Assembly: GCA_030593785.1 (NCBI GenBank)
Contig: JAUVGM010000016.1
Span: 1 to 14,795 of the forward strand
Reading direction: 5' to 3'
Source of the DNA: Gammaproteobacteria bacterium
GTDB lineage: Bacteria; Pseudomonadota; Gammaproteobacteria; UBA6429; Thiohalophilaceae
Length of the DNA: 14,795 nucleotides
In this document: piece after piece, positions 6,797 to 14,714 of the stretch
Layout: the number at the start of each line of letters is the position of its first letter
Numbering within the stretch: position 1 is the stretch's first letter
Position numbers and translations under genes: made by a program
The notes under the pieces: generated by a model
What the model saw: the letters and a program-made list of their open reading frames with translations, nothing else
The model's database searches: none
What the model was told of the DNA's origin: nothing

Positions 6797-7968
6797 AATA
6801 TTTATTTAGTTTCTTTGCCATCATATTTATTGCAGTAGCTTCAGGCTTACTTGCGCACGATGACTCAGGCTATGTTCTTTTTGGTCGTGGCTACATTACA
6901 TTAGAAATGAGCTTGTCACTCTTTTTAGTTTTACTTTTATTTAGCTATATTTTTGGATACTTTCTGGTACGTTTTATTATTAATACATGGACTATGCCTG
7001 AACAACTAAAGAAATGGCGTCAATCACAACAAGCAAAAAAAGCACGAAAAATATCATTACAAGGTTTGGTTAATTTATCTCAGGGCCAGTGGAAAAAAGC
7101 TGAACGCTTATTAACAAAGGCCGTTAAATATAGTGACATGCCTTTATTAAATTATCTCTCTGCTGCTAAAGCTGCACAAAAGCAAAATGCGCCTGAGCGT
7201 CGTGATCACTATCTTTCACTTGCTCATAAGAGCATGCCAGATGCTGATTTTTCAGTACGCTTAACACAAGCTGAATTACAATTTGCACACGGCCAGAATG
7301 AACAAGCTTTAGCAACTCTGGTTCACCTTCATACCTTGTCTCCAAAACACACTCATATTATGGTGTTGCTAAGCCAGCTATACCAACAGTTAAAAAGCTG
7401 GGATGACCTGAGAAAATTATTACCACAACTAAATAAACATAAAGTTTTTCCTGAAAAAAAATTACTGGAAATTGAATGTGAAACCTATAAGAAACTTTTT
7501 CAGGAAATCACCTTGGATAAAGAAGCGGATACTCTGCGGAAATTGTGGCAAAACATATCACGTGAATTAAAAAAAGATGGTTGTTTAGTAGAACAATATT
7601 GTAATAAGCTGATACAGATCAAACAAAATGATGAGGCAGAAGTTATTCTCAGAAATGTATTACGCAAAGAATGGAATCCATCTCTTATAAAGTTATATGG
7701 ATTAGTAAAATCATCTCAACTTGAAAAACAATTAACCTTTGCGGAATCGTTGTCAAAAGATCATGATAATCATCCCTTATTGTTGCTGACATTGGGACGA
7801 TTATGCATGTATAACGACTTATGGGGAAAAGCGCGTGCTTATCTTGAAGCAAGTGTTGGCAATAAGGAACTCCCGGAAACATATAAAGAGTTAGGTTTAT
7901 TAATGGAATATCTTAATGAGCCAAAGCTGGCAGCAGAATACTTCAAAAAAGGGTTATTTCTTAAGTAA
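6793..7968 (+). CDS. hemY: HemY, TPR-containing inner-membrane protein of the heme operon
   Basis: A 391-residue protein of the gammaproteobacterial HemY family, unrelated to the protoporphyrinogen oxidase also called HemY. Two membrane helices lie at residues 3-21 and 39-64, joined by the short loop AHDDSGYVLFGRGYITLE. The large remainder is an alpha-helical TPR array; clear repeat-like pieces are QGQWKKAERLLTKAVKYS (about 95-112), HGQNEQALATLVHLHTLSPKH, and NDLWGKARAYLEASV with YKELGLLMEYLNEPKLAAEYFKKG at the end. It is thought to act in a late heme or membrane-complex assembly role. The start codon overlaps the hemX stop (ATGA, 6793-6796). It is the last gene of the operon and converges, 5 bases away, on the histidine kinase gene, with no obvious intrinsic terminator between them. 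Confidence 0.9.
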   Translation: MKYLFSFFAIIFIAVASGLLAHDDSGYVLFGRGYITLEMSLSLFLVLLLFSYIFGYFLVRFIINTWTMPEQLKKWRQSQQAKKARKISLQGLVNLSQGQWKKAERLLTKAVKYSDMPLLNYLSAAKAAQKQNAPERRDHYLSLAHKSMPDADFSVRLTQAELQFAHGQNEQALATLVHLHTLSPKHTHIMVLLSQLYQQLKSWDDLRKLLPQLNKHKVFPEKKLLEIECETYKKLFQEITLDKEADTLRKLWQNISRELKKDGCLVEQYCNKLIQIKQNDEAEVILRNVLRKEWNPSLIKLYGLVKSSQLEKQLTFAESLSKDHDNHPLLLLTLGRLCMYNDLWGKARAYLEASVGNKELPETYKELGLLMEYLNEPKLAAEYFKKGLFLK

Positions 7969-7973
7969 ATATT

Positions 7974-9569
7974 CTAAAATTCCAAATTAATTATAAATGT
8001 TGTTCCCTTATCCGGATCCGTTTTAAAAGTAACAACGCCTTTGTGCGCATCAATGATGTGCTTAACAATAGCAAGACCTAAACCTGTTCCACCAACACGC
8101 CGTGTCAGTTTTGATTTAGATTGAGCAAACTTATTAAATACCAAGGCCTGAAAATCTTCTTCTATTCCAGGGCCATTATCAGAAACGCTAATAGTTACTC
8201 CAGACTTTTCTCTATCAATACTCACTGTTACTGTTTCATTTACCGGTGAGTATTTAATTGCATTTGATAAAAGATTTGTAATTGCCTGCTTAATACGACG
8301 CTCATCTGCTTTAATATAAATAACACTTTCATCGCTTAATACAAGTAAATTAACATTATTCATTTGTGCATGTGATTCATTCATTTCAACAGTATCTTTA
8401 ATGACGGAGATGATTTCTATCTCACCAAAATCAAAAGACATTTCACCCGCTTCCATTTTCTGCACATCTAATATGTCATCAATAATTTCACGCATGACTA
8501 AACTATTATCAAATGCTCTATTGGCTAAATGTTTACATTTCTCCGGATTTTTTGTGCAAAGGTCAGTAGCGGTAAATATTTCTAAAAAACCAAAAATTGA
8601 ATTTAATGGAGCACGAAGATCATGATTAAAGAGAGAGAACATTTCTTCTTTAGTTTCTTCTGCGCTAATTCTTCTTTTTTCAATTCTAAGTAACAATGCA
8701 ACCATGAGAATACTGACAAGAATAAAAAAACTAAGAAGAAAAACATTAAAGGAAATAATATAATTTCGATATTCTGAAAAAAGCGTTTCATCACGAAAGG
8801 CAACTAAATCCCACGCGGAATTCTCAACGGGGCTTGAAAATAATATTCGTTTCTTTTCTTCTTCTGTTAATCGATAGTCATTTCTATCGAGTATTATCCT
8901 TGAACCAATTTCAGTAATTTCAATGAGATCTTTTATCGTGTTATTTATCAACATTAATTCATGTCGCGGTGCATTTGATAATTCAAGCAAACGAAATAAA
9001 AAATCGGGCACAAAGCTCACAAACAAGAGGCCACCGTTTATTTCATTTTTTGCTTTGCCATCATCATGATTCCATGTCACGATAATATCAATGTGGTACT
9101 GCTGAGTATTGGGGTGGACACGCATGGGTTGTGGCATGCCTTTGGCGTGAAGTTTCAGATCTTCCTCACATAGCTCACCTACAAAACCATCAAAATCGTC
9201 AATAATTGGAATACCTTCTCTGTCTGCAAGAGAAACAGCAAAGTAATTTGGAAATGATTCTTTTATTTTATTATTAAGTTCTATTTTTAATTTTTCATTA
9301 TCAGGCGAGCGGGAAATAGCATAAAGCAATTTTTCTTCACGCTTAGCAAATACACTAAGACTACGTTGACGATCTTTAATACGTTTGCTTATTTCACTTG
9401 CAACAATTTCAGTCGTTGATTTAGCAACGCGATAATGTGCTTGTTCAAACTCACTGATGCGTTGATACGCATTCCAGCCTGCAAAAATGCAAACAACAAC
9501 AGGAATTACGACAATGTAGACAATTGACCAGCGAGTAGAAGGGAGGAGATCGTTCTTTTTAATGCGCAT
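7974..9569 (-). CDS. Membrane-bound sensor histidine kinase
   Basis: A 531-residue kinase with the classic two-helix sensor layout: transmembrane segment 1 at about 14-34, an extracytoplasmic sensor domain at about 35-268, and transmembrane segment 2 at about 270-295. The dimerisation and phospho-acceptor domain has FSLFNHDLRAPLNSIFGFLE, with His316 as the likely phosphorylated residue. The ATPase domain shows the N box NLLSNAIKYSP (about 432-442), G1 DNGPGIEEDF (about 464-473) and G2 GGTGLGLAIV (493-502). No HAMP domain is clear: the helix runs straight into the His domain. The sensor region has a long N-terminal helix and a double-domain look that could be a Cache fold; the ligand cannot be read. 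No response regulator is adjacent, so it is an orphan. It has no receiver of its own. Confidence 0.93.
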   Translation of the reverse strand: MRIKKNDLLPSTRWSIVYIVVIPVVVCIFAGWNAYQRISEFEQAHYRVAKSTTEIVASEISKRIKDRQRSLSVFAKREEKLLYAISRSPDNEKLKIELNNKIKESFPNYFAVSLADREGIPIIDDFDGFVGELCEEDLKLHAKGMPQPMRVHPNTQQYHIDIIVTWNHDDGKAKNEINGGLLFVSFVPDFLFRLLELSNAPRHELMLINNTIKDLIEITEIGSRIILDRNDYRLTEEEKKRILFSSPVENSAWDLVAFRDETLFSEYRNYIISFNVFLLSFFILVSILMVALLLRIEKRRISAEETKEEMFSLFNHDLRAPLNSIFGFLEIFTATDLCTKNPEKCKHLANRAFDNSLVMREIIDDILDVQKMEAGEMSFDFGEIEIISVIKDTVEMNESHAQMNNVNLLVLSDESVIYIKADERRIKQAITNLLSNAIKYSPVNETVTVSIDREKSGVTISVSDNGPGIEEDFQALVFNKFAQSKSKLTRRVGGTGLGLAIVKHIIDAHKGVVTFKTDPDKGTTFIINLEF

Positions 9570-9587
9570 TAACTACATATTAGACTA

Positions 9588-9638
9588 GTTTATTAGCCAA
9601 TTACAGTGTTGCAATTGACTGCATTGGCTAATATAAAC
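9588..9638. other. Intergenic hairpin between the reductase and kinase genes
   Basis: ATTAGCCAA (9592-9600) and TTGGCTAAT (9624-9632) are perfect inverted copies. With a 2-base bulge the stem extends outward through GTTT/AAAC, and inside it CAGT (9604-9607) pairs with ACTG (9618-9621). It fills most of the 71-base gap. It has no T-run on the minus strand, so it is a weak terminator candidate for the upstream reductase gene and could equally be a binding site or mRNA end structure. Confidence 0.4.
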
Positions 9639-9640
9639 TG

Positions 9641-10654
9641 CTAATCTTTTTGATATTCAAATGCATCTGAATAATAATGATCTAAATCAAGATTATTTTT
9701 AACAAATTCATCTTTACCGGCATAAACCATAACAGGTGGGCCTGATCCATAAATTTCATACTGGCTTAAATCAGGATAATCTTCCATAATCGCGGTATGC
9801 ACAAATCCAGTACGCCCCGTCCAGTTATCTGCTTCGGCAGGGTCAGACAATACCGGTGTATATCGAATAAGTGGATTTTGCCTGGTCCATGACAAAGCAA
9901 GTTCGTGCATGTATAAATCTTCTTTTGCACGTACTCCCCAATAAAGATGTATTGGTCGTTCTAATCCAACTTTTAAGGCATGTTCGATCATCCCTTTTAC
10001 TGGAGCAAAACCGGTTCCACCAGCCATTAAAATAATGGGACGATCTGACTCTTCCTGCAAATAGAAATTACCAAAAGGACCTTCGATACGAAGCATGTCC
10101 TTCTCTTTCATTTCATCAAATACTTCTGTGGTAAATGCACCATCAGGCACATGCCGAATATGGAGTTCGATAAATTCATCATCATGAGGCGCATTTGCTA
10201 ACGAGAAGCTACGATGTTTGCCATCTTTAAGCAGAAAATTAATATATTGGCCGGCGAAAAATTGTAAGCGTTCTGTCTTTGGCAACAGCAGTTTTATTAA
10301 AACAACATCATGGTTAAGTTGTACTTTTTCATGTACACGACAAGGTAAAATTTTCACCTTAATCTCATCTGCGGCTTTAACTTCTTTCGATTTAATCAGT
10401 AGATCTGACGTTGCTTCGGCCTGACAAAAAAGAGCATAACCATTGTTATGATCTTCTTCAGAAATTCCACCCGGTAAACCGTTCGGGTAAGAAATGCTGC
10501 CCTCAAGTAATTGACCTTTGCAGGCACCACAACCACCGCCTCGACAACCATAAGGCAATGCTATACTTTGGCGAAGTGCGGCATCGAGTACAGATTCCCC
10601 TTCATCAATTCTAAAAGTGTGGTCGCTAGACTCTATACGTACTGAATAACTCAT
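9641..10654 (-). CDS. NAD(P)H oxidoreductase with 2Fe-2S ferredoxin, FAD and NAD domains (CDP-6-deoxy-glucoseen reductase-like)
   Basis: A 337-residue electron-transfer flavoprotein. The plant-type ferredoxin domain (1-90) binds 2Fe-2S through Cys37, Cys42 and Cys45 (YGCRGGGCGACKG) and Cys77 (LFCQAEA). The FAD domain follows, with HRSFSLANAP as the flavin-binding RxxS motif. The NAD(P) domain has MAGGTGFAPVKGMIEHAL and ends with YGSGPPVMVYAG. The order resembles CDP-6-deoxy-delta-3,4-glucoseen reductase and the reductases of phenol or methane hydroxylases, but no oxygenase or deoxysugar genes are nearby. A flavin reductase stands next to ubiD in E. coli, and here ubiD is about 2.2 kb upstream on the same strand, so a role in flavin or quinone metabolism is possible. 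The ATG at 10652-10654 is chosen; a TTG at 10666 would add four residues. Confidence 0.88.
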   Translation of the reverse strand: MSYSVRIESSDHTFRIDEGESVLDAALRQSIALPYGCRGGGCGACKGQLLEGSISYPNGLPGGISEEDHNNGYALFCQAEATSDLLIKSKEVKAADEIKVKILPCRVHEKVQLNHDVVLIKLLLPKTERLQFFAGQYINFLLKDGKHRSFSLANAPHDDEFIELHIRHVPDGAFTTEVFDEMKEKDMLRIEGPFGNFYLQEESDRPIILMAGGTGFAPVKGMIEHALKVGLERPIHLYWGVRAKEDLYMHELALSWTRQNPLIRYTPVLSDPAEADNWTGRTGFVHTAIMEDYPDLSQYEIYGSGPPVMVYAGKDEFVKNNLDLDHYYSDAFEYQKD

Positions 10655-10695
10655 TAAAATACTCAACTTAATTTTGGACGCGGAATTATCCCCTA

Positions 10696-11583
10696 ATGAT
10701 CGACAAAGATAAACCTTTTAAACATGTACTTATTGTTGGCTGTGGCGATATTGGCCTACGTGTCGCTAAAATCTGGAAAAATGCCTCAAAATCGGTCTTT
10801 GCTCTGGCTCGAAGTGAGTCTTCTATTGATTTATTCCGCCAGCAACATATTCATGTCTGCCAGGCAGATCTTGATGATGCGCAAAGTCTAACAAACCTGC
10901 CTAGCAAACAAGCTTTACTTTATTATTTTGCACCTCCCCCAGCTAAGGGGCAAAAAGATACACGTATGGCGCATTTCTTAGAAAATATAGATGTAAATCA
11001 TTTACCCGCCCACCTCATTTACATCAGTACTTCGGGGGTTTATGGAGACCAGGGCGGCGCGCTTATAAATGAGCAAACACCACCTAACCCTCAGGTCGAT
11101 CGTGCAAAACGTCGTTATGATGCCGAACAACAATTACAACAATGGGGCAAGCAAAACACTGTTCCCATTACCATATTACGAGTCGGTGGAATTTACGGGC
11201 CAGGACGTCTGCCGTTACAGCGATTAAAAGACAAAATTCCTATGCTGCATGAAAACCTATCACCGCAAACTAATCGAATACATGCCGACGATTTAGCCCA
11301 GGTCTGTGTTGCCGCTGCAATAAAAGATACTACCGGTGAAATTTATAATGTCAGTGATGGTACAAACAGTAATATGACCGAGTACTTTAATACCATTGCA
11401 GATTTTTGTGGTTTAGAGCGACCACCTTTAGTGGATTGGGATGAAGCAGAAAAAACCATCAGCGAGGGTATGCTTTCATATTTAAAAGAATCGAGAAAAA
11501 TGGATAACTCAAAAATGATCAATGAGCTTAATATTAAACTTATTTATCCAAGTCTAAAAGATGGCCTTAAAGATTGTCATTGA
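10696..11583 (+). CDS. NAD-dependent epimerase/dehydratase-like protein (atypical extended SDR, YeeZ-type)
   Basis: A 295-residue Rossmann-fold protein. The N-terminal VLIVGCGDIGLRVAKIW (GCGDIG at residues 15-20) binds NAD(P). The strand-4 motif HLIYISTSGVYGDQGG (107-120) resembles the SDR Ser site, and Tyr141 in AKRRYDAEQQL takes the place of the usual YxxxK, with Glu rather than Lys following. LRVGGIYGPGR (161-171) and IHADDLAQVCVAAA are conserved in the NAD-dependent epimerase family. The replacement of the catalytic Lys is characteristic of atypical SDRs such as E. coli YeeZ, whose substrate is unknown. It is divergent from the reductase gene with 41 bases between the chosen starts, and its stop lies 12 bases from the convergent lipoprotein gene. 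There is no clear Shine-Dalgarno; a GCGGAA at about 11 bases is the nearest. Confidence 0.85.
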   Translation: MIDKDKPFKHVLIVGCGDIGLRVAKIWKNASKSVFALARSESSIDLFRQQHIHVCQADLDDAQSLTNLPSKQALLYYFAPPPAKGQKDTRMAHFLENIDVNHLPAHLIYISTSGVYGDQGGALINEQTPPNPQVDRAKRRYDAEQQLQQWGKQNTVPITILRVGGIYGPGRLPLQRLKDKIPMLHENLSPQTNRIHADDLAQVCVAAAIKDTTGEIYNVSDGTNSNMTEYFNTIADFCGLERPPLVDWDEAEKTISEGMLSYLKESRKMDNSKMINELNIKLIYPSLKDGLKDCH

Positions 11584-11595
11584 AATTATAAGAAC

Positions 11596-12147
11596 TTATT
11601 TTGGCGGAAATTTTTGCAGTATTTCTTCTACCAACTCATTTATCAGTTTAGTGTATGTTTCAGGACTCGCACCTTCATAAAGCGAATAACCTAAAGAGCC
11701 ACGCCAAAGCAATTGATTGGTTGTTGTAGAAACAACATCTATGGTTAACACAAGATAATCAATACTCGTTGTTTCTCCGATAGGGATATTAAACCCTAAG
11801 CCAATTGCAGAATGTCGGCTTGACGAGCCAAAACCAATTGAAACAACACCCGAATCTTGCGTGCCTATTTCTCTTCTGATATCTAAAAAATACTTAACAC
11901 TAAAATCAGCATTCTGATATGTATTTTGAAAACCATTTTTTGCTAAGGTTGCATTAAGCTCAGTGACAACACGTTGTTGCATAAATGAACTGTTGACTCG
12001 AGTGTCTGCTGAAATCCTTACCGGCTTCGCATCAACACTAAATGTTTTATAAGATGAGAAATCTGTATTTCTATCATAATCAACATTCACCATCGAGGTG
12101 CATGCCGACAGCATTAAAGATATAAATATAATACTAATGATTCGCAT
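11596..12147 (-). CDS. DUF4136-family lipoprotein
   Basis: A 183-residue protein with a lipoprotein signal peptide: MRIISIIFISLMLSAC, with lipobox LSAC and lipidated Cys16. The mature start TSMVNVDYDRNTDFSSYKTF is typical of DUF4136 proteins, where a Cys-linked N-terminus is followed by DYD and FSxYKTF. The remaining sequence includes VRISADTRVNSSFMQQRVVTELNATLAKNGF and LLWRGSLGYSL, matching the domain's pattern; the C-terminal residues form a helix (LINELVEEILQKFPPK). With Met or Ser rather than Asp near the +2 position, outer-membrane sorting is expected. The function of the family is unknown. The start follows GGAG at a 7-base spacing on the minus strand. It is 45 bases downstream of the ParA-like gene on the same strand. 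Confidence 0.85.
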   Translation of the reverse strand: MRIISIIFISLMLSACTSMVNVDYDRNTDFSSYKTFSVDAKPVRISADTRVNSSFMQQRVVTELNATLAKNGFQNTYQNADFSVKYFLDIRREIGTQDSGVVSIGFGSSSRHSAIGLGFNIPIGETTSIDYLVLTIDVVSTTTNQLLWRGSLGYSLYEGASPETYTKLINELVEEILQKFPPK

Positions 12148-12177
12148 AAGAAATCTCCGTCTAATACTCCCGATACT

Positions 12178-12183
12178 ATTATA
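12178..12183 (-). promoter_or_regulatory. Candidate -10 element for the lipoprotein gene
   Basis: A perfect TATAAT on the minus strand sits 30 bases upstream of the lipoprotein ATG, with the end of the ParA-like gene just behind it. No good -35 hexamer lies at the right distance. The lipoprotein may therefore have its own promoter or simply be read through from the ATPase gene. Confidence 0.25.
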
Positions 12184-12192
12184 GTTTATTTC

Positions 12193-12834
12193 TCAAGAAG
12201 CACGACTACGTTTACTTCTTAACCACTTAATTAATGGATCCCATTGTTCCAAATCCTGCCAAACCTTCGATGGTGCCATCTCAAAGATACCAACACCTTT
12301 GTCTTCCGCATGAATATAGTTTTGTGTATCACGCAAAGTAGTAATAAAAGGAATTTTTAAACTTTTAAGAAAAGCATATAAAGCGTGATAGCTTAAAGTG
12401 TTTTCACGAACACGGTTTGCTACTACCGCAACTTTTGTTTCCTTTCGAGAAACACGTGCGCTGGTTAATAACTCTTTTATAAAATTTGCACCCGCTCGAA
12501 TATCAATGGGTGAAGGTAAGACGGGAATAATAATCGTTTCAACACGTTTAACTAAACTTGCAAGCTCACGTCCTTCAACTCGAGCCGGCACGTCCATAAT
12601 TACAATTTCAGTATCTTTAGAAAAACGTACCGCTTCTTTAGTTGCATTGATGCCTGTGATTTCCGGGACATTTCGCGGGCGTGCTTTAAGCCAGTCTAAA
12701 CTGGAACCTTGTGGATCAAAATCTACCAAGGTTACTTTTTTTTGCTCATACGAAGCATAATAACTTGCAAGATTTGTTGCAATGGTACTTTTACCGCAAC
12801 CGCCTTTTGAATTCAGAATCATTATCTTGCGCAC
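12193..12834 (-). CDS. Orphan ParA/MinD-type P-loop ATPase
   Basis: A 213-residue ATPase. The deviant Walker A motif KGGCGKST (10-17) with signature Lys10 defines the ParA/MinD superfamily. VDFDPQGSSLDWLKAR (about 37-52) is the A' or switch I region, and VIMDVPARVEG carries the switch II Asp with DxPA. IIIPVLPSPIDIRAG and VVANRV follow, as in plasmid and chromosomal ParA proteins. It lacks the N-terminal helix-turn-helix of large ParA proteins. No parB or parS is visible, so it may position something other than the chromosome. The start is a GTG (reverse of 12832-12834) preceded by AAAGG at about 8 bases; an ATG four codons later would remove the beta-1 residues, so the GTG is preferred. It lies 72 bases downstream of ubiD. 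Confidence 0.88.
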   Translation of the reverse strand: MRKIMILNSKGGCGKSTIATNLASYYASYEQKKVTLVDFDPQGSSLDWLKARPRNVPEITGINATKEAVRFSKDTEIVIMDVPARVEGRELASLVKRVETIIIPVLPSPIDIRAGANFIKELLTSARVSRKETKVAVVANRVRENTLSYHALYAFLKSLKIPFITTLRDTQNYIHAEDKGVGIFEMAPSKVWQDLEQWDPLIKWLRSKRSRAS

Positions 12835-12906
12835 GTTAAATACCTTTCATTAAAAACAACTATAAAATATTTATAAATTAATGAACTACCATTTGTAAAT
12901 GTGATT

Positions 12907-14385
12907 TTATTTTAAATCAAGATCAATACCTAACTTATCCCATATATCATCAACACGATTCTTTATACTTTCATCCATTACAATCGGTTCACCCCATTCA
13001 CGATCAGTTTCACCTTCCCATTTATTAGTAGCATCCATTCCCATTTTGCTGCCTAAGCCTGAAACCGGTGAAGCAAAATCAAGATAATCAATCGGTGTGT
13101 TCTCAATAATGGTGGTATCACGTGCCGGATCCATACGTGTCGTCATTGCCCAGATAACATCATTCCAGTCACGTACATTAATATCATCGTCAGTAACAAT
13201 AACAAACTTGGTGTACATAAACTGCCGTAAGAAAGACCAAACCCCTAACATGATGCGTTTTGCATGACCTGGATATTGTTTTTTCATACTCACCACCGCC
13301 ATGCGGTATGAACAACCTTCAGGAGGTAAATAAAAATCAACAATTTCCGGGAATTGCTTTTTAAGAATAGGTACAAACACTTCATTCAATGCTAAACCTA
13401 ATATCGCAGGCTCATCCGGTGGACGTCCGGTATAAGTTGAATGATAAATAGGAGCTTTACGATGAGTGATACGTTCAATAGTAAAGACAGGGAAACTTTC
13501 AACTTCATTATAGTAGCCAGTGTGATCACCAAACGGACCTTCATCCGCTTCTTCACCCGGCATTAAATAACCTTCAAGGACATATTCTGCTGAAGCAGGG
13601 ACTTGTAAATCAGAGCCTAGACATTTTACGACTTCAGTTTTGTCGCCACGTAATAAACCTGCAAAACCATATTCCGATAAACTATCTGGAACAGGGGTCA
13701 CGGCCGCTAAAATCGTTGCCGGATCTGCACCGAGTGCAACGGCAACAGGAAAAGGTTCTCCCGGATGTTTCTCCTGCCAGTCTTTATAATCTAACGCACC
13801 ACCACGATGTGCTAACCAGCGCATGATAACTTTATTTTTCGCAATCACCTGCTGACGATAGATACCAAGGTTCTGTCTATCTTTATTTGGCCCTTTCGTT
13901 ACCACTAACGCCCAGGTAATAAGAGGAGCAGCATCGCCTGGCCAGCAAGTTTGAATAGGTAACTTTGTTAAATCGACATCATCACCTTCGAGCACAATTT
14001 TTTGACAGGCAGCCTTGCTCACTACCTTAGGCGCCATATTTAAAACTTGTTTAAAGATTGGCAACTTTTCCCATGCATCTTTTAAGCCTTTAGGTGGTTC
14101 CGGCTCTTTTAAAAAAGCAAGTAACTCACCCACCTCGCGCAAGGCTTCAACCGAATCTTCACCCATCCCCATCGCAACGCGCTTAGGTGTACCAAACAAA
14201 TTAGCTAATACAGGAGTATCAAAACCTTTGGGGTTTTCAAACAATATTGCGGGGCCAGCAGCACGTAAAGTACGATCACAAATCTCTGTCATCTCAAGAT
14301 TAGGATCCACTTCATGAGTGACACGAACAAGCTCGCCTTTATCTTCGAGCTGTTTAATAAAATCACGTAAGTCTTTATATTTCAT
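12907..14385 (-). CDS. ubiD: 4-hydroxy-3-polyprenylbenzoate decarboxylase UbiD
   Basis: A 492-residue decarboxylase (the E. coli enzyme has 497) that removes the carboxyl group of 4-hydroxy-3-polyprenylbenzoate in ubiquinone synthesis, using prenylated FMN made by UbiX. UbiX is not in this window. Conserved parts are NLGIYRQQVIAKNKVIMRWLAHRGGALDY (172-200), with Arg177 at the prenyl-FMN site, SEYGFAGLLRG (237-247), and EGPFGDHTGYY (282-292). In the last, Glu282 and Asp287 correspond to the Glu and Asp/Glu acid pair of UbiD and Fdc enzymes. IMTTRMDPARDT-type sequence and GLGSKMGMDATNKW near the end are also typical. The ATG follows AGG at a 7-base spacing. It is the first gene of the minus-strand group ubiD, parA-like, lipoprotein; a repeat cluster lies directly upstream. 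Confidence 0.97.
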   Translation of the reverse strand: MKYKDLRDFIKQLEDKGELVRVTHEVDPNLEMTEICDRTLRAAGPAILFENPKGFDTPVLANLFGTPKRVAMGMGEDSVEALREVGELLAFLKEPEPPKGLKDAWEKLPIFKQVLNMAPKVVSKAACQKIVLEGDDVDLTKLPIQTCWPGDAAPLITWALVVTKGPNKDRQNLGIYRQQVIAKNKVIMRWLAHRGGALDYKDWQEKHPGEPFPVAVALGADPATILAAVTPVPDSLSEYGFAGLLRGDKTEVVKCLGSDLQVPASAEYVLEGYLMPGEEADEGPFGDHTGYYNEVESFPVFTIERITHRKAPIYHSTYTGRPPDEPAILGLALNEVFVPILKKQFPEIVDFYLPPEGCSYRMAVVSMKKQYPGHAKRIMLGVWSFLRQFMYTKFVIVTDDDINVRDWNDVIWAMTTRMDPARDTTIIENTPIDYLDFASPVSGLGSKMGMDATNKWEGETDREWGEPIVMDESIKNRVDDIWDKLGIDLDLK

Positions 14386-14414
14386 AACTGCCTATCAAAA
14401 AAGTAAAAATATAT

Positions 14415-14440
14415 TTCGCCACTAAGGGCGCGAAGAAAAA
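14415..14440 (+). repeat. Left outer arm of a composite repeat
   Basis: TTCGCCACTAAGGGCGCGAAG and following A-rich bases form an imperfect inverted copy of the sequence at 14597-14625. Its type (CGCCA, then AAGG and GCGAAG pieces) is seen dispersed in many bacterial intergenic regions, from memory. It lies about 30 bases upstream of the ubiD start codon, so it could affect the ubiD promoter or leader. Confidence 0.4.
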
Positions 14441-14458
14441 CAGGATGCCCAATATAGA

Positions 14459-14581
14459 GTAGGTCGGTCTTCAGGCCGACGCAGTATAAAAACACCAACC
14501 ACTCTTTTTACTTACTACTATTTTCAATAATGAAAAATAACGATCTTTTATATCATCTCGTCGGCCTGAAGACCGACCTAC
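14459..14581. repeat. Perfect 23-bp inverted repeat of two REP-like hairpins
   Basis: The 23 bases at 14459-14481 are exactly the reverse complement of those at 14559-14581, separated by 77 AT-rich bases. Each arm is itself an imperfect palindrome: GTCGG and CCGAC can pair around a short TTCA-containing loop, helped by a C-G and a G-T pair. This is the layout of a pair of REP (repetitive extragenic palindromic) sequences in opposite orientation. There is no coding sequence between the arms. Confidence 0.75.
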
Positions 14582-14596
14582 AAAAAATGTCCTTTC

Positions 14597-14625
14597 TCTT
14601 CTTTGCGTTCCTTTGCGTCTTGGCA
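14597..14625 (+). repeat. Right outer arm of a composite repeat
   Basis: CTTCTTTGCGTTCCTTTGCG followed by TCTTGGCAC is an imperfect inverted copy of 14415-14440, with an internal near-duplication of CTTTGCGT. Together with the REP pair it makes a nested structure with the REP sequences inside and these units outside. It ends two bases before the TAA at 14627-14629. Confidence 0.4.
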
Positions 14626-14714
14626 CTTAATGAACCGCTACGCGTTTCGTCAGTATTACCCTAACCTGCTCCGCACGTTCTAGCATCGCCTTTACGTTGA
14701 GAACTTTTATCTTT

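Noticed and set aside
7966..7976. Possible bidirectional terminator between hemY and the histidine kinase
   Set aside because: The gap is only 5 bases and I see no GC-rich stem followed by a T-run on either strand.
12398..12760. Plus-strand open frame of 120 codons opposite the ParA-like gene
   Set aside because: It is the antisense shadow of a gene with clear P-loop motifs; its own translation is Ser/Thr/Arg rich without recognisable domains.
12835..12906. Possible parS or other partition site upstream of the ParA-like gene
   Set aside because: The stretch is AT-rich without a GC-rich palindrome resembling the parS consensus, and no parB is nearby.
14015..14317. Plus-strand open frame of 100 codons opposite ubiD
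   Set aside because: It lies wholly within the well-conserved ubiD reading frame on the other strand and shows no family features.
14459..14581. CRISPR-like or transposon end pair
   Set aside because: There are only two copies, in inverted orientation, each a small hairpin; there is no regular spacer array and no transposase, so a REP pair explains it better.
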